Positions 50,195-61,198 of a DNA stretch of 64,000 bases are shown here, in pieces (position 1 is the stretch's first letter; every line of letters begins with the position of its first letter). Origin of the DNA: GAS188 sp963713805 (GTDB lineage Bacteria > Pseudomonadota > Alphaproteobacteria > Rhizobiales > Beijerinckiaceae); the NCBI GenBank assembly GCA_963713805.1, contig CAVQNF010000003.1:186001-250000 (forward strand), written 5' to 3'. The translations under genes were made by a program, and so were the position numbers. Below the pieces are notes generated by a model. That model ran no database searches. It saw only the letters and a program-made list of their open reading frames with translations, and had not been told where the DNA came from.

Positions 50195-51605
50195 TTACGG
50201 TGAACGGCGAAGCGAGAGCACGGCGGGCGAGGCATCGGCGCGCGTCGCGGCGTAAAGCCTCGTCCCGAAGCGGTGGCCGTCCTGGCGCGAGCCGCGAGCC
50301 GCGACGCGACGCTCGGCGATCGTCTGGCGGCATTCGTCCATCGCGAGGCTCAGCGCCGCAAGCCCGGAGTCGTCGATGCCGCCCGTCGCGCGCATGGCGC
50401 AAGGTCGAGATCGACAGGTTCGTGACGGCCGCCTCCGCGGCGTCGAGCGCGGCTTCGTCCTTGGCTTCGCGCGCTTCGATCTGGATATGGATCAGCTCGT
50501 CGATCGCGCTCAGCGTGCCGCGACGGATCCAGGCGCGCGCCGAAGCGATGAGCGCCGCGAGGCCGGAGACGAGGCCGCTGATGCCCATGGCGCCGAGATA
50601 GAACCAATCGTCATAGCGATCGAGGAAGGATTTTTCGTTGCCGTCGAAATACGCCTCCGCGCCGGGATGCACCGGCAGCGCCGTCTCGTTGTCGGTATCG
50701 GGCTTCTCGATCCGGTCGGCGAGCGACGAGCCGGGGCTCAGCGCCATCCGCAAGGTGAACAGGCGCCGGGTGAAATCCGAGACGACATAGTCCTCGAGAT
50801 CGCGACTGGCGACGAGCCGATAGGTGATCGCCATCGTGTTGAAGCTCTGCTTCGGGCGAGGCGGATTGCCGCCGAACAGCCCGTTCACGATCTCCTGGGA
50901 TTCATAGACGGGCTTGCGCTGCGCGATGGCCTCGGCCTCCTTCACCTCGAGGAAGACGGGCTCGCCCTTGGAGGCGCCGGCGACCGCCGTGACCACGCCG
51001 CGCATGAAATTGCCCGAGGGCGGCGCGACCACCATCACGGCATCGACGCGCTTGTCGAGGATCGCGGCCGCGACGCCATCGGGTTCGAGCGGCACCTGCG
51101 TCACGCGACCGGGCTCGATGCCGTATTCCGACAGGAGCTGCTCGAGGAGATGCGAATTTTCGGGGTCGCGCGCAGGATGCCGAGCCGCTTCTTGTCGAGA
51201 TCGGCGATCTTGCGCATCGAGGAGGACCATGCGGCGCGAGGAAGGTGACGGCGTTGCGATGCAGGATGGCGACGGTGAGTCCCGTCTCCGACATCGAGAC
51301 GTCGCTGCGCACGACGGCGAGATCGGCGCGCTCCGGCGTCGAGCTCGGCGGCGCTCGCCTTGGCATCGCTCGTCTTGACGAGTGTCAGCTGAAGCCCATG
51401 GCTCTCGTCACGCGCCAATTGGCTCGCGAGCTCGGAGATAAGCTTGACGTCGACGCTTCCCTCCGGCCCCACGGCGACACGCAATACCGTCGGTTGGATC
51501 ACGAAACGCAGGCCCCAGACGATGAGAGCGGCTGCGAGCACGGCGGTCGGCACCCAGAGAGAATGGCGAGCGCAAGAGGCGCGAGAACCCGACGCGCCGC
51601 CGCAT
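50195..51605 (-). CDS. TAXI-family solute-binding protein, membrane anchored (frameshifted)
   Basis: TRAP-associated extracytoplasmic immunogenic-type binding protein. N-terminal hydrophobic anchor LWVPTAVLAAALIVWGLRFV, then LRVAVGPEGSVDVKLISELA, ADLAVVRSDVSMSETGLTVA and DLDKKRLGILRATPENSHLL, the usual TAXI order. Unlike secreted TAXI proteins it also has a C-terminal hydrophobic segment (GAMGISGLVSGLAALIASAR) followed by a charged tail. No TRAP permease is nearby. Frame changes near 51550, 51350, 51220 and 50400. Start at 51605 is tentative. Confidence 0.75.
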
Positions 51606-51813
51606 ATGGCGTTCGGGGGTGATGATCGAACCTCCACCTGCAGCAGCCGCCCCCGGCCTTCGCCCCGGACCGCCCGAAGGATGACCCATCCAACGGGAAC
51701 ATCGGTCCACGCTCTCAAGACCTCGTGATCGGGCTCGATCTCGAAGATCGTCAGCCGATCTCGAGCCGGTCACACAGGATATACGACAAAATTTACAAAG
51801 CGTTATTTGGAAC

Positions 51814-52516
51814 TTATAGGCGGGTTTGCGGCGAAATCACGAGACGGAACGAGGGGTGACGACGCGACGCTCGAAGGATTTCGCGTCCTTGCTCCTCGCC
51901 GAGCGACTGCAGGACTTCCTGAGACCGCCTGGCGTAGCCGAGCTGTCCGACGGCGAGTCTGCGCACGCTCAGAGCGGCAGCTCGGACGCGCGCGAGCGCG
52001 CCTTCGTGCTGCAAGAGCCAGCGCTTGCGCTCGAGCCCGCCGCCATAGCCCGTCAGCGATCCGTCGGCAGCCGATCACGCGATGGCAGGGCACGACGACG
52101 CTCACCGGATTGGCGCCATTGGCGAGGCCGACGGCGCGCACCGCGCTCGACTTGCCGATGCGGTGGGCGAGCGCGCCATAGCTCAGCGTCTCGCCGGCGG
52201 CTATGTCCGTGAGCGCCCGCCACACCATCTGCTGGAAGAGCGTGCCTTGCGTGCGCCAGGGGATTCTCGGATAGCGCCAGGAGCTCGCCGGCGAAATAGC
52301 GTTCGAGCGGCAACCGGACGGATGCGGGCGCTGCCCGTCGGTCCAGGACGACGCCGACCCATATTGACGCCGCAGGAGCACCCGCATGCGATCCTCATGA
52401 TCCTCCCAATCGAGGACGCGCAAGGCGCCGTCCGTCATCGGTGACGAGCAGCGCCGTGCCGATCGGCGTGTCGAGGCGATCGAGGAAGAGGGGGTGGTGC
52501 GGCGTAAGCGGGACAT
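51814..52516 (-). CDS. ogt: Methylated-DNA-protein cysteine methyltransferase, Ogt type (frameshifted)
   Basis: Repairs O6-alkylguanine by taking the alkyl group onto its own cysteine. The active site is unmistakable: SVVVPCHRVIG. Before it, FQQMVWRALTDIAAGETLSY and GALAHRIGKSSAVRAVGLAN are the DNA-binding helices. The N-terminal part reads LDTPIGTALLV and LRVLDWEDHEDRMRVLLRRQ. Frame changes near 52440, 52330, 52270 and 52070. The C-terminus runs about 50 residues beyond the usual end, perhaps because another frameshift hides the true stop. Confidence 0.85.
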
Positions 52517-52602
52517 GGGTGCGCGCTCCGGCGGTTTGCGGCGGGAGGAAAGCGGGACAAAATCATGGGCTCATGGAAGCGGTTCCGGAAGGCGGGTCAC
52601 AT

Positions 52603-54192
52603 TCATTTAGGCACATGATCGCGGCGCGTCATGGGCTTGTCTCGCTGTTTTCGGACATCGTTCTTTGCGCGCCGGGCGGTCCGTTGCGCGCCGGCGATCC
52701 CGTCCTTTGCGATGGCATCGACGACGGTGCCAACGGCGCCGCGCATCACTCCGGGTGCGGTGTTGGCAAACCCGAGAAGCAGTGCCGGACGGACCGTCGT
52801 ATCGCTTCCTACCTTGTAGGTGGAGAGCGCCTCGACGCCGATCGACCGCGCGCGAGCCTTTCGCGCGACCGCGATGTCGTCGATGTCCAGCGGCAATTCG
52901 CCGAGCACATGGACGCCGGTCGCCGCGCCGGAGACACGAAACAACCCGGCGCCGACGGTCTCGAGCGCCTCGAGCAGGGCGGCGCGACGCTCGGCATAGA
53001 CCGAGGCGAAGCTTGCGGATGTGCTGGCCGAGGTGACCGTTGCCGATGAATTCCGCGACTGTCGCCTGCAAGGGTAACGAAACCTGGCGATCGAGCGCGC
53101 TTGCGCACGGCGCGCGCCGCGTCGATCGAGGTGATCCGGCACGATGAGGAAGCCGAGCCTCAGGCCCGGCGCCAGGATCTTGCTCAGCGTGCCGACGTAG
53201 AGGACGCGGCCGTGATCGCCGTCGAGCGCCTTGAGCGAGGCGACGGGCTCGCCGTCGTAGCGAAACTCGCTGTCGTAATCGTCCTCGATGATATAGGCGG
53301 CGGCATCGCGGGCCCATTCGATGAGGGCGAGGCGACGCGTGAGCGACATGACGACGCCGGTCGGAAATTGATGCGACGGCGAGACGACCGCGAGCCGCGC
53401 CGCCGTATCTCGATTTCGGCCATCGCGCGATGTCGAGACCCTCGTCGTCGACGCGCACCGCGAACGATGCGCAAATCGGCAAGCCGCATGGCGAGCCGCG
53501 ACCCGTCATAGCCCGGATCCTCGACGAAGACGCGCTCGCCGGGATCGGCGACCGCGAGCGCGGCGATATAGGTCGCCGATTGGGTGCCGGTGGCGACGAG
53601 GACATTGTCGGGCGAGCAGATGATGCCGCGCGCCGCGCCGACATAGCCGGCGATCGCCTCGCGCAAGGGACGGTAGCCGAGAGGTTCGCCATAGGCGAGA
53701 TCGGCGGCGCTCTGCCGACGGTGGAAACGCGGCGTTGAGCCGCGCCCAGAGCGCGAAGGGAAAGGCGTCGAGCGCCGGCACGCCCGGCGTCAGGGGCCAG
53801 GCGGCGTGCGTTTCGTGCGGACGCGCCTTCATGAGCTCGAGCGCACGACGCGAGCCGGCGAATTCGCCTACCGCGCGAGATAGGCGTCCCGGCGCGCACT
53901 TCGGTGGCGCGAGCTGACCCGCGACCAGCGTGCCAAAGCCGTGCCTCGCGACGAGGAAGCCTTCGGCCGCGAGGCGCTCATAGGCGCCCGACACCGTGCC
54001 GCGCGCGAGCTTCAGCTCCTGGGCGAGGGACCGGCTCGCCGGCAGTCGCGTTCCCGGGCGAAGCGCTCCGGTGGCGACTTCGCGACGGAAGAAGCGGACG
54101 AGCTGCTCCTGGATCGAGAGCGCGCCTCGAACGCGAAGGCGCGAACTGGCTCCAGATCGCATAGGCCGGCGGGCGCGACATGAGTGGTCCAT
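52603..54192 (-). CDS. MocR/PdxR-family regulator, GntR DNA-binding plus aminotransferase-like domain (frameshifted)
   Basis: Transcription factor. N-terminal winged helix: LRPGTRLPASRSLAQELKLA, RGTVSGAYERLAAEGFLVAR. The PLP-binding fold-type I domain follows: NVLVATGTQSATYIAALAVA, AAYIIEDDYDSEFRY, and the PLP lysine in LYVGTLSKILAPGLRLGFLI. Frame changes near 53720, 53455, 53400, 53110 and 53010. Start at ATG 54192, with ATG 54162 as alternative. It diverges from the FMN-binding gene, which it probably controls, as PdxR-type regulators often do with vitamin B6 or related genes. Confidence 0.87.
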
Positions 54193-54361
54193 CCGTATTG
54201 CAAGAAGTGGATCTTTTCAGTGGTCCTCAATTTTGGCAAGTCCTGCGGGACGGAAAGCGAAGCGACGCGTCCCGAAGCGAACGCGTCATGGAGGCGAGGC
54301 CAAGATGAACGACAATGTTCGGCGAGGCGGCGAGGGCAGATGCGGCGCGCAAGACTTCGGC

Positions 54362-55090
54362 ATGGCCCAAGACTTCCGCGCAACAAGGTGCGCCGATACC
54401 CCGGCCGCGGGAGCTATGATCAACCGGACATCTACAGGATTCTCGATGCCGCGCTGCTGTGCCATGTCGCCTATTGCATCGACGGGCAGCCCTATTGCAC
54501 CCCGACCGCTTTCTGGCGCGATGGCGACCGCCTCTTCTGGCACGGCTCTTCCGCGAGCCGGATGCTGCGCACCCTGGCGAAGGCGACGCCCGCTTGCGTG
54601 ACCGTCTCCCATTGCGACGGCATCGTGCTCGCGCGCTCGGCTTTCCATCACTCGGTCAACTATCGTTCCGTCATGGCCTTCGGGAACGCCGAGATCGATC
54701 GACGGCGAGGAAGCGAAGATCGAGGCGGCGCGCATGTTCGTGAACCGCTACTTCCCCGGGCGCTGGGACGCCATCAAGCGGCCGAGCGCCCAGGAGATGA
54801 AAGCGTCGACCTTCATCACGATGCGCATCGAGGAGGCCTCGGCGAAGACGCGCACCGGCCCGCCCGTCGATGACGAAGGCGATTACGCGCTGCCGATCTG
54901 GGCAGGCGTCGTTCCGCTGCGCACGGTGGTGGGCGCGCCGCTCGATTGCCCGCGCCAGCACCCGGATGCGCGCCGCGGCGCCGACCTCTCCCTCTACCGC
55001 GACGGAAGGCTTTTGGGCGAAGTGCTCAGCGAGGCGAGCGAGGCTGCCGTTTCAGGCGTCAAGGGTTCGCAAGCTCAAGTCCGGTCCTGA
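54362..55090 (+). CDS. Pyridoxamine 5'-phosphate oxidase-fold FMN-binding protein (frameshifted)
   Basis: Split-barrel flavin-binding protein of about 240 residues. After MAQDFRATR the frame changes near 54390 to VRRYPGRGSYDQPDIYRILD. The FMN region reads CHVAYCIDGQPYCTPTAFWR, RLFWHGSSASRMLRTL and HSVNYRSVMAFGNAEI. A second shift near 54705 leads to AARMFVNRYFPGRWDAIKRP. It is not PdxH itself. Homologs are often called flavin-nucleotide-binding or general-stress-type proteins. Divergent to the MocR regulator, with a 170-base shared control region. Confidence 0.8.
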
Positions 55091-55291
55091 GCTCAACAGG
55101 AAGCTTCGGCGAAATGCGGAGCCTGAAAGCCTGCGCCTCTCATCCCGTTGGACGTTTTTATTGTTTCGAACTATGGAATTGAAGATGCGTTGCCCGGTTT
55201 TTAGAGAGCTGCTTCCCTAACACCCTTCTCCCGCAAAATTCCGGTTCGTTCTCCGAGCGCTTGCACGCTCCGCGAAAGCTAAGCTCACGAA

Positions 55292-57072
55292 ATGTCGAGC
55301 CACCCTGTTTCCCTGCCAGAAATACTCGCGATCGCCGACGAACATCGCAAAGCCGGCCGTTTGGAGCAGGCCGACCGGCTATGCCGCCAAATCCTCGAGG
55401 TCAGCCCCGCTCACCCGGACGCCCTTCACCTTCACTCGCTCATTGCCCACGATGCGGGTGATCAATCGAAGGCGATCGAACTCACGCAGCGGGCGATCGA
55501 CGCCAAGAAAGAAGACCCGCTTCTTCATTGTAATCTTGCCGAGATGTGCCGCCGTGCCGGAACGTTCTCGACGACGCGTTGGCCGCAAGTCAACAAGCGC
55601 TCGCTCTCGACTCCAATTCCGCCAAGGCGCTCAATGCGCTAGGCGCCACGCTCTGCGCGCTAAGCCGGCACCATGAGGCTATACCCCCTCTTCGGCGCGC
55701 AATAGCCCTCGCCCCTGACCACATTACGGCTCACTTGAACCTCGGCTATGCCCTCCACGCTCTGGGCCAACTCACCGAAGCGCTCAAGATGAAGAACGAG
55801 GCCATCCGTCTCGACCCCGAAAATCCGGATGCGTTCTATAATCGAGGCGTCATTCTTCACATGATGGGCCGACTTGAAGAGGCCGAGGCGGATTGGAAAC
55901 GCACGCTTGCGCTAAGCCCGGCGCATAGAGACGCACAGGCGCAGCTCATCTGCAACCGCGGTATCACGCTTCACCGGATGGGCGAATTCGATGAAGCCGA
56001 CGCAAAATGGAAAGACGTTATCACGCTTCGACCGGCGCATGCTGACGCGCACACAAACCTGGGAATCAGCTATCTCCTGCGTGGAGATTTGCCCGAGGGG
56101 TTTTCGTTCTATGAGTGGCGCTGGCGAAGGTTCGGTGTCGTACCCCCACCTCAACTTACATCGCCTTGGGATGGGGAGAATCCCGCCGACAAGCGCCTTT
56201 TCATTCATGCCGAGCAGGGCCTTGGCGATACGCTTCAATTCTGTCGCTATTTGCCGATGTTGCGCGAGCGCGGCGCCAGTCTTGTTTTCACGGTTCAGCA
56301 ACCGCTGCGTTCGCTCATTGCTTCAAGCATGCCATGGCTCGAGCTCGGCGATGGCTTGCCGAGCTCTTCGAACGCCCAATGCAGGCTCTTAAGTCTCCCG
56401 CATCTACTGAAAACAACCCTGGACACCATTCCAGCGCCGATCCCTTATATTCACCCGCCCGAGCAAGCGATCGCTAGCATGGGCAAAATCATCGGACGCG
56501 GAGCTGAGCTCAAAGTCGGTCTCGTGTGGGCGGGCAGTCCCACGCATCTCTTCGATAAGGAGCGGTCCCTCACATTCGCGGCTCTCGCGCCTATTCTTTC
56601 GGTCGAGAACATTCGTTTTTTCACTCTCCAAATCGGCGCGGCGGCCCGAGAAGCTCCGACGGGCGCCACCGATCTCGCCCCCGAGCTCACCGACTTCGCG
56701 CAAACCGCGGGCGCCATCGCCAATCTCGATCTCGTCATCACCGTCGACACGTCGGTCGCGCACCTCGCGGGCGCCATGGGCAAGCCGGTCTGGATCATGC
56801 TGTCCTTTGTTCCGGATTGGCGCTGGCTTCTCGAACGCGAGGACAGCCCCTGGTATCCGACAGCGCGTTTGTTCCGTCAAAAGGCGCATGGCGATTGGAA
56901 GCCGGTGATCAGCGACATCGCGAAAGGCTTGGCCAGCCTGGCGCAGGGTGGCGCCGCTCGTCGCGACATCGGCCTCAGCCGTTCTGAAGAAAGACCCGAC
57001 AACCAAGCGCTTTCAGAACGCGCCTCCTTGGCCTCAAGGGCGAGGCTTCCGGGCGGAAGGCCGGTGAATTAA
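55292..57072 (+). CDS. TPR-repeat protein with C-terminal glycosyltransferase-9-like domain (frameshifted)
   Basis: About 590 residues. Seven or so tetratricopeptide repeats occupy the first 270, for example DAFYNRGVILHMMGRLEEAE and ADAHTNLGISYLLRGDLPEG. Then RLFIHAEQGLGDTLQFCRYL, VGLVWAGSPTHLFDKERS and DLVITVDTSVAHLAGAMGKP match the heptosyltransferase-like domain found in many TPR proteins. One frameshift near 55562. Codon use and G+C are lower than in neighbours, hinting at transfer. Probably a cytoplasmic glycosyltransferase or a protein-interaction scaffold; acceptor unknown. Confidence 0.82.
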
Positions 57073-57187
57073 GCAGCTCGTTCTTTGCGTGCGACGGCGG
57101 CCAAGGCGCTCGCCGCATCGTTGATCACAAGGTCTCAATCACCGAGCGTTTTCCGCGGAACTCTTCGCCTCAAACCCGCCGTTCGCC

Positions 57188-57703
57188 TCAAACGCGCCGC
57201 ACGCCCGGCTGCGAGGGATCGCTCAGCGCGTAGTTCACCGGCCCGATGCCGCAAATCGCGATGATGACGGGTTCGGAATGGCCGCGAATCACCCCGTCGT
57301 AATGAGGCGTCAGCGCGACCCGGCGCACGAAGCTTCCGGCCGGCACCGGAACGCAGGAAACGGGGTCGAAATCGGCTCCGCTGTTGCACCACCAGGTTCC
57401 CGAGACGACGACGCAGAAGCGGTCCGTCGTGTAGGTGTGGGGAGCGCTCATGAAGCCAGGCCACCAGCGGACCAAGGTGTAGTAGATGCCGGGCTGATTG
57501 ATGTCGCCTGCGAGCGGACACATGTCGACGCTCGGCTCCGGGAAAGCCGGGTTGGATTTCCACACCAGCTTGTCGGGCGGCCGGATGATGGTTTGCTCGG
57601 GGTTGAGCGGGCTCGCGGCCACGCTTTCGGCGAAAGCGATCGGCAAGGACGAGATGAGCGACGCCAACAGCACATCCCGCCGGCTCGTGGCGAATTCGTC
57701 CAT
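57188..57703 (-). CDS. Exported cupin-like protein with twin-arginine leader
   Basis: Intact, 171 residues. The leader MDEFATSRRDVLLASLISSL followed by PIAFAESVAA carries an SRRDVL twin-arginine motif, so export is expected. The mature part resembles a cupin: WWPGFMSAPHTYTTDRFCVV, GTWWCNSGADFDPVSCVPVP and ALTPHYDGVI. Histidines at these places could bind a metal. ATG 57703 is preceded by GAAGGAA. Function unknown. The 208-base gap upstream (57704-57911) shows nothing. Confidence 0.75.
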   Translation of the reverse strand: MDEFATSRRDVLLASLISSLPIAFAESVAASPLNPEQTIIRPPDKLVWKSNPAFPEPSVDMCPLAGDINQPGIYYTLVRWWPGFMSAPHTYTTDRFCVVVSGTWWCNSGADFDPVSCVPVPAGSFVRRVALTPHYDGVIRGHSEPVIIAICGIGPVNYALSDPSQPGVRRV

Positions 57704-57911
57704 GGAGGTTCCTTCTCGTTTGTGCTTCGGGCGACTGAAGCGGCGCTCGGATTTTAGGCCGGGTTTGCCCGGAGGAAAGCCCGCGCGGGTCACGATTTCG
57801 CGCCTCGTCCGCGCGAGCCTCGGGAGAGCCGGATGCGTTCAGGTGCAGGCGAGATCATATGCAGGCCCGCAAGCTCGAGCCTCTCAGCGCCTCGGCCCGT
57901 GTAGCTTCAGC

Positions 57912-58581
57912 CTACCCTCGCGCGCCGAAAATCGCCGTGCCGACGCGGATATGTGTCGCGCCATGCGCGATCGCCTCCTCGTAATCGGCGCTCATCCCCA
58001 TCGAAAGCAGCGGGACGCCGTTGCGCTCGGCGATCTTGGCGAGAAGCGTGAAATGCGGCGCCGCGGGCTCGCCGAGCGGGGGGATGCACATCAGTCCCGA
58101 AATCACGAGACCGTGGCGCTCGCGGCATGTTTCGATGAATCGATCAGCCTCGGCGGGCGCGATGCCGGCCTTCGAAGCTTCCTTGCCCGTATTGACCTCC
58201 ACGAACAGCTTCGGCGCGCGTCCGACGCGCGCGATTTCCTTGGCGAGCGTGGACGCGAGACTTTCGCGATCGAGCGCGTGGATCGCGTCGAAGAGCATGA
58301 GCGCGTCGCGCACCTTGTTCGTCTGCAAGGGGCCGATGAGATGCAGCTCGATATCCGGGGACCGGGCCTTGAGCGCCCGGCCATTTCGTCTTCGCTTCCT
58401 GGACGCGATTCTCGCCGAAGACGCGATGGCCGGCGGCGAGCGCCTCCTCGATCGCCGGCACCGCGATGGTCTTCGAGACGGCGATCAGCGTGATGTTGGC
58501 CGCCTCCCTCCCGTTGGCGACGGCCGCGCGCTCGATCGAGGAGCGCACCGTCTCCAGGCGGGTTGCCGGCGAAGTGCTCAC
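57912..58581 (-). CDS. Pyridoxal phosphate homeostasis protein (YggS/PLPBP family, one frameshift)
   Basis: Binds PLP and balances vitamin B6 pools. The PLP lysine is in NITLIAVSKTIAVPAIEEAL; then HRVFGENRVQEAKTKWPG, DIELHLIGPLQTNKVRDALM, GLMCIPPLGEPAAPHFTLLA and LSMGMSADYEEAIAHGATHI. An extra or missing base near 58378 changes the frame. GTG 58581 (VSTSPATRLETV) is used; it starts 4 bases after the tesB stop, so the two are cotranscribed. About 223 residues, the normal size. Confidence 0.92.
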
Positions 58582-58585
58582 GGCA

Positions 58586-59479
58586 TCACTCCGAGGCCGC
58601 CCGCGCAACTTCCGGCTTCCGCTCGCGGCGCAGCCGGATCAAGCCCTCCTGCGCCACGGAAGCGACGAGGCGACCGTCGCGCGAGAAGATGGAGCCGCGC
58701 GAAAAGCCGCGCGCTCCGCCCGAGAACGGCGAATCCTGGCTGTAGAGCAGCCATTCATCGGCCCTGAACGGGGCGTGGAACCACATGGCATGATCGAGGC
58801 TCGCCCCCTGGAAGCCCCGCTCGAAAAGCGTGCGTCCATGGGCGACGAGCGACGTGTCGAGGAGCGTGAGATCGGACGCGTAGGCGAGCACGCAACGATG
58901 CAGGACCGGATCGTCGGGAAGGGGCGCGGTGGTGCGCATCCACAAATTGAAAACCGGCTGGCGTGGCGCGTGGGAGAGGTAGCGCTCATATTCGACAGGA
59001 TGCAGCTCGATCGGGCGCTCGCGCTCGAAATAGCCGCGCACCGGGTCCGGCATCGCCGGCATGATGCGATTCTTGATTTCCGATTCGCTCGGGAGCTCTT
59101 CGGGATTGGGCACCTTCGGCATCGCGACGCTGTGTGAAAGACCCTCCTCCTCGAGGTGGAAGGAGACCGACATGGCGAAGATCGGATGGCCGTGCTGGAT
59201 GGCGCTCACGCGGCGCGTCGAGAAGCTCCTGCCGTCGCGCAGCCGCTCGACCTCGTAGATGATGGGCACGGCGGGATCGCCGGGCAGGATGAAATAAGCG
59301 TGCAGGGAATGGGGCATGCGCCCGTCGACCGTGCGGCAGGCGGCGACCAGCGCCTGGCCGATGACCTGACCGCCGAAGACGCGTTGCCAGCCCACTTGCG
59401 GGCTCCGGCCTCGAAACAAGTTGATCTCGAGAGGTTCGAGATCGAGGATGCTCATGAGGTCGCGAACGGCGTTGCTCAT
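58586..59479 (-). CDS. tesB: Acyl-CoA thioesterase II
   Basis: Intact double hot-dog thioesterase, 297 residues, that releases fatty acids from acyl-CoA. N-terminus MSNAVRDLMSILDLEPLEIN, then QRVFGGQVIGQALVAACRTV and MPHSLHAYFILPGDPAVPII. The second domain has YASDLTLLDTSLVAHG and FQGASLDHAMWFHAPFRADE with the catalytic Asp and downstream SGGARGFSRG. Start ATG 59479. First gene of a two-gene operon with the PLP homeostasis gene. Confidence 0.94.
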   Translation of the reverse strand: MSNAVRDLMSILDLEPLEINLFRGRSPQVGWQRVFGGQVIGQALVAACRTVDGRMPHSLHAYFILPGDPAVPIIYEVERLRDGRSFSTRRVSAIQHGHPIFAMSVSFHLEEEGLSHSVAMPKVPNPEELPSESEIKNRIMPAMPDPVRGYFERERPIELHPVEYERYLSHAPRQPVFNLWMRTTAPLPDDPVLHRCVLAYASDLTLLDTSLVAHGRTLFERGFQGASLDHAMWFHAPFRADEWLLYSQDSPFSGGARGFSRGSIFSRDGRLVASVAQEGLIRLRRERKPEVARAASE

Positions 59480-59729
59480 TGACGGCGGATATCCTGTCGC
59501 GGTCCGCGAAAAGGCGAGGTGCAGGCTTGCCAAGCCGCGAGGCCAAGGGCAAACCGCCTGCCGAATAGGACCATTCGGCGCGCCGTCGTCAAGAGCGGCG
59601 CGGGCACGCGCTTCGGCGTTCGAATTGAGTGGCCAGGAGGGCAGAAGCGCGGGGCGAGGCGAGGCGAATGCCGAAATCCTCGGCTGCCTTTCGTCATCCC
59701 TCGAGAGAAAAGGAGCAGCGCCAGCGCCG

Positions 59730-61081
59730 ATGCAACACCGAGGAGGAAGCACCGCCCGGACCTCCGTGCACGCCGCGAGCGAGGCCGCTGCGCCGGAAAG
59801 GAGGCCTCGCGAGCGCGCCGAGGCGATCGTCGCGGGCGACGGCATCGTCGCGCTCGCCGCCGCCGTCGCCTTGCGCCAGGCACTCGGGCCGGAGGCGCGC
59901 ATCGTCATGCTCGCGAGGCCCCCCGCGCGCGGCCGGGGCCTCGATGGAAGAGCCTATGCGATCGCAAGCTCGGGCCGGCGCATGCTCGGCGCGCTCGGCG
60001 TTTGGCCGGCACTCGAAGACCACGCACAGCCGATGCGGGAGATCGTCGTCACCGATAGCCGGGTCGACGATGTGTCTGCGCCCGGCCCTCCTTTCATTCA
60101 CGGACGAATCAGGAGATGACGCGGCAGGCGACGGCGAAGCCTTCGCCCATATGGTCGAAGCGGAAGCGTTGCGGAGAGCCCTTGTCGAAGCTGCCGACGC
60201 CGCGGCGATCGCGACCCTTCCGCACCGGATCGATGCGATCTCGTTTGAAGGCGGCGGCGGCCTGGCCGTGCGTGAATCTCGACGGCAAAGCCGCCATCGA
60301 GGCCCCGCTCGTGGTCGCGGCCGACGGTGCGCGTTCTCCCTGCCGCGAATTTGCGGGAATCTCCTGGATCGGATGGGATTATCCCCAGCTCGGCCTCACG
60401 ACGACGATCGCCCATGAGCGCGAGCATGGCGGGCGCGCCTATGAGCATTTTTTCCCCGGTGGCCCTTTCGCCATCCTGCCTCTCGAGGGCCGCCGCTCGT
60501 CCATCGTCTGGGCGGAAGACAAGAGAGAGGCAAAGCGCCTCCTTGGCCTCCCCGAAGCGGATTTGCTCGAGGAGGTGGCGCGGCGCTTCGGCCATGAGCT
60601 CGGGCACCTGCGCCTCGAGGGTAGCCTCATCGGCTATCCCTTGAGCTTCGGCGTCGCGCGCGAGTTCATCGGCAAGCGTCTCGCGCTCGTCGGCGACGCG
60701 GCGCATGTGATCCATCCGGTTGCCGGGCAGGGACTTAACCTCGGCCTGCAAGACATCGCCGCGCTTGCCGAGGCCGTCTCGGACGCGGCTCGCCTCGGCC
60801 TCGACCCCGGCAACCCTCAAACCTTGTCGTCCTACCAGCGCGCCAGGCGCTTCGACACGACCGCGATGGGGGCGATGACCGACGGCCTCGTGAAGCTCTT
60901 CTCGAACGACCGTCTCCCGTTGCGCCTGTTGCGCGATCTCGGGCTTTCGCTCGTCGACCGCACCCCTTTGGCGAAGCGCTTCCTCGCCGCGAAGGCCGCC
61001 GGGCCGATCAAGCACGAGCCTCGCCGAGAGGACGCCAGGGCGAAGCGGAGGAAAGCTCGAGATTCGATCCGCCGGGATTAA
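59730..61081 (+). CDS. UbiH/UbiF-type FAD-dependent hydroxylase (frameshifted)
   Basis: Class A flavin monooxygenase of the ubiquinone hydroxylase group, about 450 residues. FAD fold AEAIVAGDGIVALAAAVALR, then LDGRAYAIASSGRRMLGALG, then VVAADGARSPCREFAGISWI, and the UbiH motif LALVGDAAHVIHPVAGQGLN. The first glycine-rich loop is GDGIVA instead of GGGxxG. Frame changes near 60085 and 60272. Which ring position it hydroxylates cannot be told. The basic tail (RREDARAKRRKARDS) is unusual. Start at ATG 59730 is tentative. Confidence 0.88.
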
Positions 61082-61198
61082 TTAACCGGGCCGCAAGGAA
61101 TTTGGCCGCTATTTCCGCGAATTAGAAGCGCCGGAGCATGACCGCGCGGCCGAAAAGAGCGCGTCGTACCGAGAGTTTTCAGGCGAAGGCTGCCGGGC

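Noticed and set aside
57060..57190. Repeated TTCGCCTCAAAC words near 57163 and 57185 as a regulatory repeat
   Set aside because: Only two short copies between convergent genes; no further structure supports a function.
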